NCBI GenBank assembly: GCA_025769875.1
Contig: JAGFNK010000189.1
Span: 1-64,000, forward strand
Direction: 5' to 3'
Length of the DNA stretch: 64,000 bases
Source of the DNA: Russula earlei
Taxonomy: Eukaryota; Basidiomycota; Agaricomycetes; Russulales; Russulaceae
Translations under genes and position numbers: made by a program
In this document: piece by piece, positions 44,753-55,836 of the stretch
Position numbering within the stretch: position 1 is the stretch's first letter
Layout: the number at the start of each line of letters is the position of its first letter
The notes under the pieces: generated by a model
The model's database searches: none
What the model saw: the letters and a program-made list of their open reading frames with translations, nothing else
What the model was told of the DNA's origin: nothing

Positions 44753-47700
44753 ATGTCCACGTCCACGTCCAATTCAGATCATGAGGATCTCCGAGTCACT
44801 GCGAAGAAGCGCAGCGCTGTGCGTGTCACCGGCTTGGCCCTTGCCGTACTTAGTTTCCAGACGCTTGGTACTGTCTTCTTCTCTTCTCCCTCCTGCACAA
44901 CAACATGACCCACGTAACTCAGGGATTATCTACTCCGACATTGGCACCTCACCTTTATACGTACTTAATGGCATCTGGTCCACGTCTGGCCCTGTTCCTT
45001 CTCAGGAAGATGTCATCGGAGGCGTCAGCGCTATTGTTTGGGCTCTGACATTTCTCCCCCTCTGTAAATACGTGAGTGCCTTGGTCATCCTTTTCTCCAT
45101 TGAAAACTGAATTCCTCAATGCCACCAGGTCTTTATCTGTTTGCGGTTTGGTACATATGAAGGTTGGCACAGATGTTATGGCTCTGGTGTAAATCTCACG
45201 CCTGGTTCTCCTTCAGGCGAGGGTGGTCCGTTTGCGTTATTTCAAGGGATCTATCCCCCAAAGTACTTCCACAATACACCTACTCACGATTCTTTGATGG
45301 CCGGAAAGCGGTCATGGCAAGATATCAAGCCTCCACCATCGTTTCGTTGGCCCATGTTGCTCTGGGTATATACTTTTTGTTTCTCTTTTTTTGGCTCGCA
45401 AGTAATCTTCATAGGCTCTCCTCGGCACAAGTTTAACGATGGCCGACGGCGTTTTAACTGCCGCCGTTTCTGTTACGAGTGCGGTAGGGGGCATTGGTCT
45501 GTACTTCGCAAGGTCAGTCTCGCGAGCCCGCTAAATTATCTGTATAGCCGTCGCCAAGCCATCTGTCTCAAATGACGTAGTTCCTATCTCTATTGTACGC
45601 CAGTCCATCACCTACTGCCTTACATATCTCACCGATGACAGGCCTTTCTAATTGCACTGTTCTTTGCACAACCTTTTGGCACCGGGCGTTTGTCGTTCGC
45701 GTTCGCGCCAGGTGTGCACTTATGGTTCTTTCTCAACCGCCTTCTCCGTCTCACGAAGTTTGGCAGTCACCTTTGTCTGGCTGCTCCTCATTGCCACGAC
45801 GGGCATTTACAACATCACAACGTTTCCGGGCATTTTTCGCGCTTGTGATCCTTCGCGCGCCATCATGTGTAATTACAGGACTTTGGACGGTACCCAGCAG
45901 CCTGATTAATCTGTTCCTAGATTTTGTGCGTACGAAAAATTATGACACACTCTCTGGTGTGTTGTTGGCTATTACCGGCTGTGAGGCACTTTTCGCCAAG
46001 TAAATCCCTCACCTCTTTTGTGCCTCCATTTAATTGATCCGTTGTCATTGACAGTCTTGGACATTTCAATATGCTCTCAATTCAGGTATGGTGTTGGTGT
46101 TTTGAATGTCTTGATTGGTACTCATTAGATTTCGGACAGATTTCTTTCTCGTCTTTCGTTTATCCCTCACTAGTACTTGCCTACCTTGGGCAAGGTTCGC
46201 GTCTCGTCGTCGACGGAGTGAATGTTCTTCCAAATGTCTTCTACCTTACAATCCCAGGCAAACACAACGGGCCACTTGTTCTGGATACTCTATGTCTTTG
46301 CGATCCTCGCGACACTCATCGCTTCGCAGGCAATGATCACGGCTTCGTTTTCTTTAGTTCAACAACTCGTGAACATGCGTTGTCTACCTCCGTATGTGCA
46401 CTTCTCCAAAATGATATTTGGCTCAGCCTGCCTATTCATTCGTTCAGGTTCCGGATGGTAAATACATCAGACGACATCCAAGGTCAAATTTATATACCTG
46501 TCGTTAATTGGACTCGTGCGTTATGCCCTCTTCAATATGAACTTTCCTAACTTTGATATCCAGTTATGGTTGTGACTATCGTCCTAGTCGCCGCTTTCAA
46601 CGACTCTGCTAAACTCACCAATGCCTACGGCTTTGCCGTAGCGACGGTCATGTTCACTACAAGCATACTCATTTCGATGCAGATGCGCTATGTCAAACAT
46701 CTTCCTTATATAGTTGGGATTTCGTATCTACTCTTCTTCGGATTCCTGGATGGTAACCGAGTATTCATCATATTTCGTGCCGTTTCTGAAATCATCCAGG
46801 CCTTTTCTGGGGCGCATCCTTGAAGAAGGTTCCACAGGGTGCATGGGTACCGCTCATGATAGGGTTGATTCTGTGAGGCTTTGTTTGAGTCTGCCCACAA
46901 AGCGCTGGGTGCTAAATCATGCTTCAGTCTTGGCATTATGACGTTCTGGACATGGGCCAAGGTACCACATTTCCCTCGTTCTTCCATGACAATATTGATA
47001 CCCCCCAGGGACTAGAGGATGGGTTCGACCGCAAGAGCCGAAGGCGGCTAGACGGGTTCATCGTATCAGACGGTGCCCGCAACGTGTTCGAAGAATCAGA
47101 AAAACGCGGCGAAATTGAGGTCGTGCAACAGTTAGATGTCGACATAAACGCTACCACTTTGTACTACCTCGAACCTCGCCTTTCGGACTCGGCAGGCGAA
47201 GTGGAGGAACATCGTGCGCTGACTCGTCTCCCAATATTGGCAATCTTCCATGGCATAGCACACGAGCGTGGAGTGCCACCCTCATTCATCGGTATCACGA
47301 CCTCTTCCAACTCCCCTGGTCCACCATGCGCTTAAAATCTTCCCCATTCAGGATTTATCCGGCAGTGGCCTGCCCTTCCTCGTTTTGGCATTTTCCTCAC
47401 GGTGTCTGTCCTTCCCGTGGCACACGTCAAAGATGGGGATCGCTACGTGGTCGGCCGCGTCGACACTCTGCCTGGTTTTTACGGCGTCTTGCAGTATCTT
47501 GGCTTCCGTGATGAACCAATGCTCCACCTTGACGAGATAGTGACAAAAATCAATGAGCTGGAGACTCGCCTGGATTCTGCTAGGGCTGGGCGGCTTTTCA
47601 CTCTGCTCGTGGACCACTCGCGCAGGTCGACGCATATGTATGTATTGTCGGCATTTGATCTGTAGTACTGTGGACTGAGCGCGTGGCGCAGCGTGCCCCA

Positions 47701-47985
47701 CTACGCGGTCAGAAGTAAAGGCGTGAAGATAGGCCGAATCACACCTGTCATGAATTACATTCGCCGCGTACTCATAGAAGAAGTTTACGGGCGCCTCAGT
47801 AAGGCATGTCATGTCAATACTAGAGTGGAGTCTGACTCTTGTGTAGGCATTATGTTCCCCGACACTGTGGGCTGGGTGGCCCCCCCCGATGAGTAGGCGA
47901 CCCGTCTTTTATCACCGATACGTACCGCTGACCCCACTATTCTCTCTAAAGGATGATACACGTTGGTGTAACTGCGACAATATGA
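44753..47985 (+). CDS. HAK-type high-affinity potassium transporter
   Basis: A plasma-membrane K+ uptake protein of the HAK/KUP/KT family (K+/H+ symport), with about 12 membrane segments. The ATG at 44753 (MSTSTSNSDHEDLRV) leads to LALAVLSFQTLG|IIYSDIGTSPLYVLNG, the pore-region GTSPLY motif. Then EGGPFALFQGIYPPK, RWPMLLW|ALLGTSLTMADGVL, AAVSVTSAVGG, AKPSVSNDVVPISI, FLIALFFAQPFGTGRLSF, WLLLIATTGIYNI, GVLLAITGCEALFANLGHFN, SQAMITASFSLVQQLVNMRC, FNDSAKLTNAYGFAVATVMF, FLDGLFWGASLKKVPQGAW, LTVSVLPVAHVKDGDRYVV, LGFRDEPMLHLDEI and the C-terminal IHVGVTATI (stop 47985). About sixteen introns were placed. Between FYLTIPG and FWILYVFAILATLIA one extra base (46262-46281, possibly in GGG) breaks the frame. 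Expression of HAK genes is usually induced by low K+; no site for this is claimed. Confidence 0.87.
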
Positions 47986-48489
47986 TGATGTAGGGGACGT
48001 CTTGTATGGGAAGTAAAAGCAATATTATGAGATTGGAGGCTAATAGTAGCCAGCAGCAGGCAACCAGATATTGTGTACGGTACGAGAGTACTACTACTGT
48101 GATGATCGCGATCCGTCCATGGCAATCGACATCCCTCTTGGACTAATGAGTAATCAATGACTCCCAAAAGTCTGGACTCCCTCATGCCATGTTCTGACTT
48201 GAGGGCAGGTCAAGGTTTATAATTTAGGCAGGCAGATCAAATTCAGACCAGCGAACTGACCGGCCCGCGCTAAGCAACGGGATTGTTCAGATTGGGAATG
48301 AGTGGGTAAAACTCAAATTATTTATAAGAGGGTATCAGAATTTGGCAAGCCCTTGGATACACGTCGAAGTAAATATATATATTTTCCCCTTCCATCCGTA
48401 ACGTAACTAGACCTCGCCATATGTCCCCGTAGAAAGTCACATAGGAAAGGAATGCCTCAAGTCATACCATGATGTCGATCACCGTTCGA
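47986..48489. other. Convergent intergenic region
   Basis: No gene. This is 3' flank of the potassium transporter and of CFEM gene 2. Confidence 0.4.
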
Positions 48490-49030
48490 TTACAAAGTAA
48501 AGGCGCCCCCGAGAGCGACACCCGCAATGGCGACGAATACGGTGAGGAATGGTAGCTGCTCAATGGAAGTGATGGCATTGGACTTCTGGGTGGCGGAGGG
48601 GGAGGACGACGTCGAATTGGAGGTAGAGCTTGCGCCGCTGGAAGATGTAGAAGATGATGCTGTGAGTATGGTCAGCGGAACGAAGTCATCGAAACAATCC
48701 GTATGGAATACATACAGCTGCACTCTTGCTTCTGTAGTTGAAGTGCAGCCTGTTGATCTGCAGCCGTGCAGTTTGCAGTAAGACATGCGGCCGCTGCGCT
48801 CTGGAAGGATGCACTGCTGCAAGATACAGGTCAAGTCGGTGCTGTAAAATCGAGCGGAGTCAGGGCGGGAGGATGAGCCGATCGAGGAAAGCGAACAGAG
48901 AAGTGCAGGTGCTGTTAGCCAAGCCTGCGTTGACGCAACCGAGAATACATGCATCAGGCGTCTGGGCAGACACGCCAATTGCTGAACTGAGAGCCAAAGT
49001 AAAGACGATGTGAAGAGGGTTGACCAACAT
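48490..49030 (-). CDS. GPI-anchored CFEM-domain protein 2
   Basis: Same family and layout as CFEM1 but clearly a different paralogue. The ATG at 49030 gives a signal peptide (MLVNPLHIVFTLALSSAIGV, cleavage near SAQ). The CFEM domain comprises DACILGCVNAGLANSTCTS, an intron of about 55 nt (GTTCGC...TTACAG), TDLTCIC, SSASFQSAAAACLTANCTAA and LQLQKQEC, again eight cysteines. A second intron leads to a Ser/Thr-rich stalk (SSSTSSSGASSTSNSTSSS) and a hydrophobic GPI tail (FLTVFVAIAGVALGGAFTL, stop 48490). One extra base at 48821-48822 sits between the fourth and fifth cysteines (TGTATC|TTGC), so the frame is open only if it is ignored. With CFEM1 it brackets the potassium transporter. Confidence 0.78.
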
Positions 49031-49560
49031 GGCGGTTGGGGTGCAAATGGTTCCACTTGGCCAACAACCGTTGGGCTGCCCTTTTTGAGGGCCACGGTGA
49101 ATTAGACTTTTTTTTAGGGTAATGATTATATAACAATGTCCCACACAGAGGTTTTTCATTCCATCATTGCGCCCACCCACATCGTCGATCAATTGATAGT
49201 TGTTGTCATTGGAGTTGCAAATGGAGGAGTTGCAAATAAGTGCTTGTTGCATTGTATTGGAATTCGAGCGTGTGCATGCCGGTCAACACAAATCTCAACG
49301 TCCTCCTCGGTAGAGGTCCGGTTTCGCCCTGATTTACTGTAACTCTTTTAAGGGATGGACTGAGCTCATAGTGCGGTTTGTCCAATCTCAAAACAAAACC
49401 AACCCTATATGTTGGCGGCTGAAGCCCAGGGCCAGGAACTGGAATCCATCAGTGGTCATAGGCCAAGAACCTTATCCGCGAAAGTTTCCCACGGGCGAGG
49501 GCCAAACGACGCCGCGAGCGATTTAAAAAAAAAAAACGGTCTCGATGCTTCTACATAGAG
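49031..49560. other. Spacer upstream of CFEM2
   Basis: Promoter side of CFEM2, with no other supported gene. A pure run of A at about 49526-49537 lies near the decayed MAK21 region. Confidence 0.35.
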
Positions 49561-52165
49561 ATCGCGACGTCGTTGTGATGACCCCCCGAGCCCCAATGAT
49601 CTCGTAACCCAGTAGTCTTCTGGGGTCAAGCTACTTGTTCCCGTGACCCCTTGCTGGATCAGTATCATTCCTATACTATCACCTATGGGGAACTCGCCAT
49701 TCCACTACCATCTCGCCAGTCACAAATGTCACGAAAGTAACGGGCATGTAACACATGCCAAATCAAAGTCCGCCCAGGATGAATGTATTTACAAAGGCAA
49801 TTTGATTAGGTGGGGACTACGGAAAACAGTTGTAATGGAGTAGCATTATCGAAATCCAGGACTTGGCTATGTACGGAACGCGGCGCTCACATCATGGGCC
49901 AGTGCCGCACGAGTAAAAGTAAAAGGTCGATATATATCATTATTATAGCTGCCTGTAGCCGCTGCTCATATGTATGGTCTTGTGCTGGCCGATTGGACCG
50001 CCTGTAACATGGCATTAAGAGGATAAAACAGCAGTGACCCAGACTCCTCCAACGGTGATCACCCAGCTGGAATCAAACTCCGCACTCCGCCATGACAGAA
50101 AGCGTGATGCAGGCGTGACCCCCAGCCAAAATACTACTCGAAAACCATTCAATGGACCTCCATTTTTCTTTGCTAGAATGACATTAATGGCACTCAATAG
50201 TATAACTACAAAGTTTTAAATGGGGTTGTTTGAGCAGATACAGGGGAAAATGAAATCGGCGAGATGGTCGTGGAATGGCGAGTTCCCCATAGGTGATAGT
50301 ACTCCCGTCCCTTCATCCGGTATTTCCCACTCGACAGCGCAGCTATCAACTTTGCTCGATCGCGCCTCCTCTTTACATGCTTCTGAACTCTCCGCATTCT
50401 CCACTCTACCGAAGGCGGCCGGTGGTTGTGCGTCGGATCGAGGTTTCTTGCGATTGCGAAATATCCTCGCCGGGGGCACTTTGAGCGATCGGCTCAGTGC
50501 GCTTACTCTCATGGTTCAGGGTGCTCCCTTACATAACGTCCGCGCTCTGGAGGCATTGAAGAGCTCGACAGAAAGGGGACGAGGCGGTCTCGGTGCGTCA
50601 CAAGAAACGGAGAAGGGTAAATGCAAGGGGGCGGGGAGAGAAGAGGCTTAAAGCTGCAAGAGTGATTATGGACTGGTGGGTCGGAGGCGGTGCCCCGAAC
50701 CGAAAGCTTAGGTGTGTATTTCGCCGATCTCTGTCATATATGTGCATTCAAATGCGTCGCGACGTAGGTACTTTCGGGACCAGCCACTACATCCAGATGT
50801 AACCGATCAGCTCCTAATTGTTTGGTACTTCGAGGATTGGTTGAAAAAGTACTTCTCCTATCTTCAGATACTTGAGGTATCACAAGAACCCCTCTTCTTT
50901 CTTCCCTGTTGCTAACCGTTCCTCAGGCCTTCTCCATGGATAATCTACCATATGTCCGTATGCAGTCACTTGCCTTGATAGCCACTCTACTTAGTTCTAA
51001 TCCAGAGCAAGAGCAAAATTTGCTTCGCTTGCTAGTAAACAAGCTTGTACGCCGGCCTATTTCCTATCCGTGATTTCGTATGCTGACATGTTAACAACGC
51101 TAGGGCGATACAGAAAACGCCATCTGTGCCCGAACATCCCACTATCTCCTTCACGTCCTCCAGGAGCACCCAGCAATAATGGCGGTCATCATTCACGAAG
51201 CTACAACAATGATCATGCGACCGAGTCTGACGCCATCTCTAACTACGGCTTCCCATTCTGAACCGAATATGAACACCCGATTGTCGTCGGGGGGTCCGAA
51301 GTTCGCCAGAAAGCAGGAGCAGAACGGATGGCGAGCGCATGCACGCTATTATGCAACTATCACATTCAACTAGATCGTCCTGTCTACATCCGAGGCTGAC
51401 CGCACTTCGACACGCACATTGATGTTTATTTTCAGCTTTTCCTCGAGACTGTTAGCCAGGGGGAGCCGGATCGCTTGGTTACTACAGTGAAAGGACTTAA
51501 AGACAACTGAAGTGAGAAAATCCAGAGGAAGGCAGATGGGAACAGTAAAGAAGTACGCGGCTCGGCTGCGGAAGTACAAGACTCGAATGCAAGGCTACTT
51601 GGCGCGATTCTCACGGCTGTTAACTGCGCCTTGCCCTTTGCGCGCCTTGGGGTTGAACACGTGGAGTGGGTTCCTTCCTACTCTCACTGCCTTCACAGAG
51701 TTGAGCGACCCTTTAGATTCGATAACATATAGACACACACTTCCTTCTGGTGCATACTTCGACGTTCAACATCTCCCTGCGGGCCCTTACCTTGATTCAA
51801 CAAATTGCGGCTTCATTTCCAGCTTCCTCCCCTATAGTTGCACGGTTTTACCGTGCGTTATACTTGAGCTTGTTTGACACACGCCTATACACCACTCGTA
51901 ATCAAGCACTTTTCTTAAACTTACTATTCAAGAGTTTAAAGGCCGATTCACATCAAGCCCGAACGGTGGCATCTGTGAAGCGAGTTTGTCAGGTCCTTGT
52001 GAGCGGGTTCGGTGGATCCGAGTTCGTGGCTGGTGGGCTGTGGCTGCTTGGCGAGGTGTGTTATTAATGATTAGATGCAACAAGGTAACCCATTCCGTGG
52101 TCGAGTACGACCCCTACAAACGTGAGCCGCAATATGTACATGCGCAATCAACCGCTGTTTGGGGG
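49561..52165 (+). pseudogene. MAK21/NOC1 (CEBPZ) ribosome-biogenesis factor, decayed and split by a MITE
   Basis: Functional homologues work with NOC2 in pre-60S ribosome assembly. The segment KLLVPV (49630) to SIIP stops at the MITE and resumes after it as TPVPSSG. Then GGTLSDRLSALTLMVQGAPL, AARVIMDWWVGGGAPNRKLR, FRDQPL, FEDWLKKYFSYLQILE, DNLPYVRMQSLALIATLL, NPEQEQNLLRLLVNKLGDTE, HARYYATITFN, FVAGGLWLLGE and YDPYKREPQYVHA follow. That is the CBF/MAK21 order. Damage: an in-frame TAG just before the KLL segment, TAG replacing the expected Gln codon after ATITFN (about 51372), a base missing near 51420 (RTL|DVYFQLF), loss of the acidic region before YDP, and no sequence after about 52165, where a T-rich tract starts. 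The far N-terminus is missing or unrecognisable. An intact copy should exist elsewhere because this gene is normally essential. Confidence 0.75.
49676..50299. mobile_element. MITE copy 2 (624 bp), inserted in the MAK21 pseudogene
   Basis: Same element as 8149-8764: CTATCACCTATGGGGAACTC at the left end and its inverted form at the right, flanked by TA on both sides (49674-49675 and 50300-50301). Reading across the site with one TA removed joins the two halves of the MAK21 coding sequence in frame, so this is a true insertion into a once-continuous gene. It is non-coding. The inverted repeats of about 43 bp are nearly perfect. Confidence 0.9.
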
Positions 52166-52940
52166 TTGGTGGGTTTTTTTTTATTTATTTATTCATTTAT
52201 TTTTAGTTCGGTCCTTACTATCATCCCCTGTGCACAACGGTCACAGTGGTGACAATGATGATGCAAAGGAGGGTATGTGCCTGGACTCAACTGGTCTGAA
52301 CCAGGTCAATTGACTGCAAATGACCATGTGTAACTGGTCACATGCAGTCCAGTCCAGTTTTTTGTAGATTTGGCAAACTAGTAGCTGGTCATGGTCTTGC
52401 TCATACCAAAAACATGGGAAAAACCAGACTTAACTGGACCTTGGAGCACTAGCAAGCTAGGGAGGGAGAAAGTCAACAAGAAGAAAAAAGGCACAAGTCC
52501 TCTTTCAATGTTGACAGCTTGCCAAGCTGTGTAGCAGTTGACTTGTTGATGTTAAGGCTGATTAGTCATCTGGGTGTGGTTCAACATTTCCAGCAGGTTC
52601 CTAGTGCCAAAGAGTCAGTCACATGAAATTGAGAATGGTCAGAGGCACAGGAGCAGGGCTGAAATGTGTGACTGACTTAGAAGTGAGCAAGATATGAGTT
52701 AGGGAGCTTGGTGGCTTGGGGTAAATTCCACTTTTCATTTTGGGGTTGTGTCAGGTGAGGGGCTGGGGCAACGTGAGAGAGCTGACCTAGCAGAAGGAAC
52801 TTCTGGGAAGTGGAATCCTGGACCGTCGAAAGAGCACGAGCACGAAGTTTCACCCCGAGCTGCAGTGTTTTCCTACACAGTAAAATTCAGATCGAGCACT
52901 GGAAGGGGAGGCAAGGGAAGGAGGGAGGAGTGTATACGTA
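52166..52940. other. Low-complexity tract and repeat-like sequence
   Basis: This starts with a T-rich tract (52175-52205, TTTATTTATTTATTCATT-like). At about 52290-52370 an imperfect inverted repeat built on CAACTGGTC/GACCAGTT motifs occurs. No gene is seen. It separates two decayed gene fragments and may be the edge of a mobile element. Confidence 0.35.
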
Positions 52941-53420
52941 CCATGTCTTGCCGAGATCGGTCGAGTAGCTTACAAAGTCGACCGTTTCCTCGTCGTTGAC
53001 AGCAACGATGATGCCGCCTTGATCGCCAAACTCGTACTTATGCGCCTCACGGCGGACCATTGTCCACGTCACGCCAGCGTCGGTGCTCAAGAACGTGTCG
53101 GACTCCTCGTACGGGCGGAGTATGGGGCCAATCGAGCCAACTCCCATGACGAACCCAGGAGCGGGGGAAGAGAAAATACGGCCAAAATTATGAGGGATCG
53201 TGACAGAGTGCAGGTGGAGGGAGCAATTTTCCGTGTCCGAGGGGTTGCAACTGATTCGGTGACCCTCACTATCTTCTGCAGGGGGGCGAAGAGGGGACCA
53301 GGAGCTCCCTGCACAGGGAGTATCAGCAAGGGTGCTTCCCGCGCAATACAGGTCAACATACCATCGTCGAACGTGATCAGCGTTTTGAGCTGTTTCGGCG
53401 CATTACGCCCCTCCACATCC
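52941..53420 (-). pseudogene. VPS10 (sortilin-type vacuolar sorting receptor) fragment
   Basis: Minus-strand exons give [20 protein letters not shown] (53361-53420, preceded by a CTCCCTCAG acceptor), an intron of about 85 nt, [94 protein letters not shown] and STDLGKTW. The last is followed by an intron donor at 52940. This is the Vps10-domain core with Asp-box-like STDAGVTW and STDLGKTW repeats. Only about 150 of some 1,400 residues are present, and both sides end in unrelated repeat sequence. The introns are kept, so it is a genomic segment, not a processed copy. Confidence 0.75.
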
Positions 53421-53439
53421 TGAGGGAGAAGAGAGAGAG

Positions 53440-53475
53440 ACAGCATGTGTGTGTGTTGTGTGTGTGTCAACATGC
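53440..53475. repeat. (TG)n microsatellite
   Basis: A short GTGTGTGT tract interrupted by TTG, directly beside the VPS10 fragment. It may mark a rearrangement breakpoint. Confidence 0.6.
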
Positions 53476-53785
53476 ATGGCCATGCTCTCCGGGATGCCAA
53501 TCTGAGTTGGGGCCATTTTGGTCTTTTTGGACCATGCTGGTGGCAAAAGGTGTTGATGGTGCTGTGATGCCAGTGTTGGACAAATCTAATATTTTGGTGG
53601 CTGATGATGCTGAGGAAAGACTAAGGCTGCAATAGTGGTGACTGGTGAGAATAGGCTGATGATGCTGAGACAATGGGGGTGATGGTAACTGGGGCTACAA
53701 TGCTGAGACTACTATGGACAGGGCTGAAGTGGAAAAGACTGATGGTGAACCAGAGGCACCAGTAAGCAGGGTAGAGACAACAGAT

Positions 53786-53953
53786 GAAGTGGAAATGATG
53801 AGGAAAGAGACTGATGCACAGACAGGGATGGCAGCTGTGAGCATTACTGGGGCTGCAATGACAGGGGAAGTGGAAATGATGAGGAAAGAGACTGATGCAC
53901 AGACAGGGATAGCAGCTGTGAGTGTTACTGGGGCTGCAATGACAGGGGAAGTG
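53786..53953. repeat. 81-bp tandem repeat, two copies
   Basis: The units start at 53786 and 53867, with a partial third at 53948. Each is 81 bp, a multiple of three, and reads GAAGTGGAAATGATGAGG at its start. Both strands stay open through it (for example EVEMMRKETDAQTG), but no family is recognised, so I call only the repeat. Confidence 0.8.
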
Positions 53954-54459
53954 TAAACCAAGATGTAGTGGTCATTGTCCTTGTAGAAGACTGAGGGTGC
54001 AGAGGTGGAGGTGGCAGTGACAGTGGGAAAGAAGGTGATGGGTGAGACAGTGGGGAGGAGCTCCTGTTGTTCTGGATGATGCATAGCTTTGACTCTGTGC
54101 ATGTGATGTGCGGCCACACAAGCTCTGCAAGGCTGGGAACAACTGGTGCTCCCTCTGCTCCAGTGTTGGCAGTGCAGTGTGTGTGCAGCAGACCCATGCA
54201 GGATGGCACCTGGGTATACTCCTCAGAGGTGACCCTGGTGGAGAACACCTGCATGGCATTGATAGAAGCAGATGAATCATTTATGCTAATGATGAAGGCA
54301 TCATGTATGGATGGCTTCCTGCCCAGGGCACAGATGTTTCTCCATTGTCATCAAGACCATGGCCCTTGCAGCACGAGCAGAACCACTGCATAACTTTGCA
54401 CACCTTACTCATGATCACAGGCATTCTATGCCCCAATGGTGTCAGCGGTGTGTGGCACC
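53954..54459. other. Unassigned sequence left of the copia element
   Basis: Open on both strands for 100 codons or more without motifs. Before the copia element inserted, it was contiguous with 59776 onward, so it may belong to the same Harbinger-like element whose transposase lies at 60274-61290. The last five bases are the target duplication GCACC. Confidence 0.35.
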
Positions 54460-54706
54460 TGTTGGACATGCAGCCACCTGGTGGCATGTGTATGGACAAA
54501 GCCAGACTGTACGTGTAGATATTTGAATCAGTTGTTGTTCATTTTTTCCCTCAGTCTTTCACACACAAGACTGAGGTCAGTACCACACTCTCTTACTTCT
54601 TTTCTAGAACTAATACTGTACATAGCAAAGCTTCCTTTAGGTTAGATCACTAACTAATACAGTCTTTCACACACAAGACTGAGCAAAGCTTCCTTTAGCT
54701 TCAACA
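54460..54706 (+). repeat. Left LTR of the copia element
   Basis: 247 bp. It contains an internal direct repeat of a tract around CAGTCTTTCACACACAAG. It differs from the right LTR at twelve transitions within the first 110 bases and one transversion near the end, with the rest identical. Confidence 0.9.
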
Positions 54707-54879
54707 GATTATGAGACCTGACAGCTACTAATTACATCAACATCCCAAATAAAGCTATCTTTTCCCATAACAAAGCAGAATGAGTACCTCACTGTCAGTT
54801 GCACAGCCTTCAACCATAAAAGGCATAAGTGCCCCCACAGCGGGAGCCACAGGAAGAAACAGAAGGGGCAGAATTCAAT

Positions 54880-55831
54880 GACCCAACGCACCTACCCTTG
54901 AAGATGGCGAAGTCGAGTATGCTCAATGGAAAGGAGTTATGGAAGCTATCTTCCTAGCTACGGGACTGTTGGATATAGTAAAAGGAACTGAAAACAAACC
55001 AGATGAAAATGTAGACCCTGTCAGCGCCACAGATTGGACGTCAGGGATCGCGACGCCCACGCCCAAATCTTCATAACAGTCTGAGGGCACGCCCTCACCA
55101 TAATACTTGGAATGGTGAACTCCAAAGAATGCTGGGACATTCTCGCTGAATGCTTCCAAGGAATGGGTGAGCATCAGGCCACCCAACTATTGGGTGACCT
55201 GTTCCTAAAACCATTAACGGACACAGAACCAATGGCTCCCCAACTCATGCACAACGTACTAACTGTGCAAATGCTTGCGACAATCAGATTCCTAATAAAT
55301 CTGAAAGTCCTGGCTTTCATGATGATCTTAGCGCTCCCGAAGACAATGCACACATCTAAGAAGATCCTTTGTTCCACCCCTCTCGACAAGCTAAACACTA
55401 CATACATATTGAGTCAAATCCTTATCGACAAGTGGGACACGATCCATGAGTCGGGCAATACTACCACACTCTATTTTGCCAAAGCATCAAATAAAGGAAA
55501 GGAAAAGAAAAAAGATAAGGACAAGAAAAAGTGCACACATTGCAAACTAAAAGGCCATGAAATAACGGAATGTTGGAAACTCCATGGGAAGCCAAATGAA
55601 AAGGCAAAAATTGTGACTGTTAACGATAGTGCGCCTGGGACACTGAGGTCCCAACCAGCACAAATCACTAGCGCTGCAATTGCCAATGCTCCCATTCATG
55701 ACAACACTATCTGTTTATACCATGCATCTGGGGGTGACTCTGAACCAACCACTGTCCTCATGCTTAAGACCCAGGACCTCTGGGAAGCTAACCTTTCAAA
55801 TGACTGGATCATAGACTCTGGGGCATTGTGC
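54880..55831 (+). pseudogene. Copia gag and start of protease (degenerate)
   Basis: The capsid part reads EVEYAQWKGVMEAIFLATGL, then after a frame change NSKECWDILAECFQGMGEHQ, ATQLLGDLF and LSQILIDKWDTIHESG. A CCHC zinc knuckle follows (CTHCKLKGHEITECWKLHG), then the protease active site DWIIDSGA at about 55801-55824. A stop near 55076 and frame changes in the N-terminal part make gag non-functional. Gag would assemble the virus-like particle, and the zinc knuckle binds the RNA. The protein is broken after DSGA by a nested LTR. Confidence 0.82.
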
Positions 55832-55836
55832 ATCAT

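Noticed and set aside
49456..49668. Minus-strand frame ending PRPWETFADKVLGL
   Set aside because: It overlaps the plus-strand MAK21 remnant and contains a Phe run from the poly-A tract; no homologue recognised.
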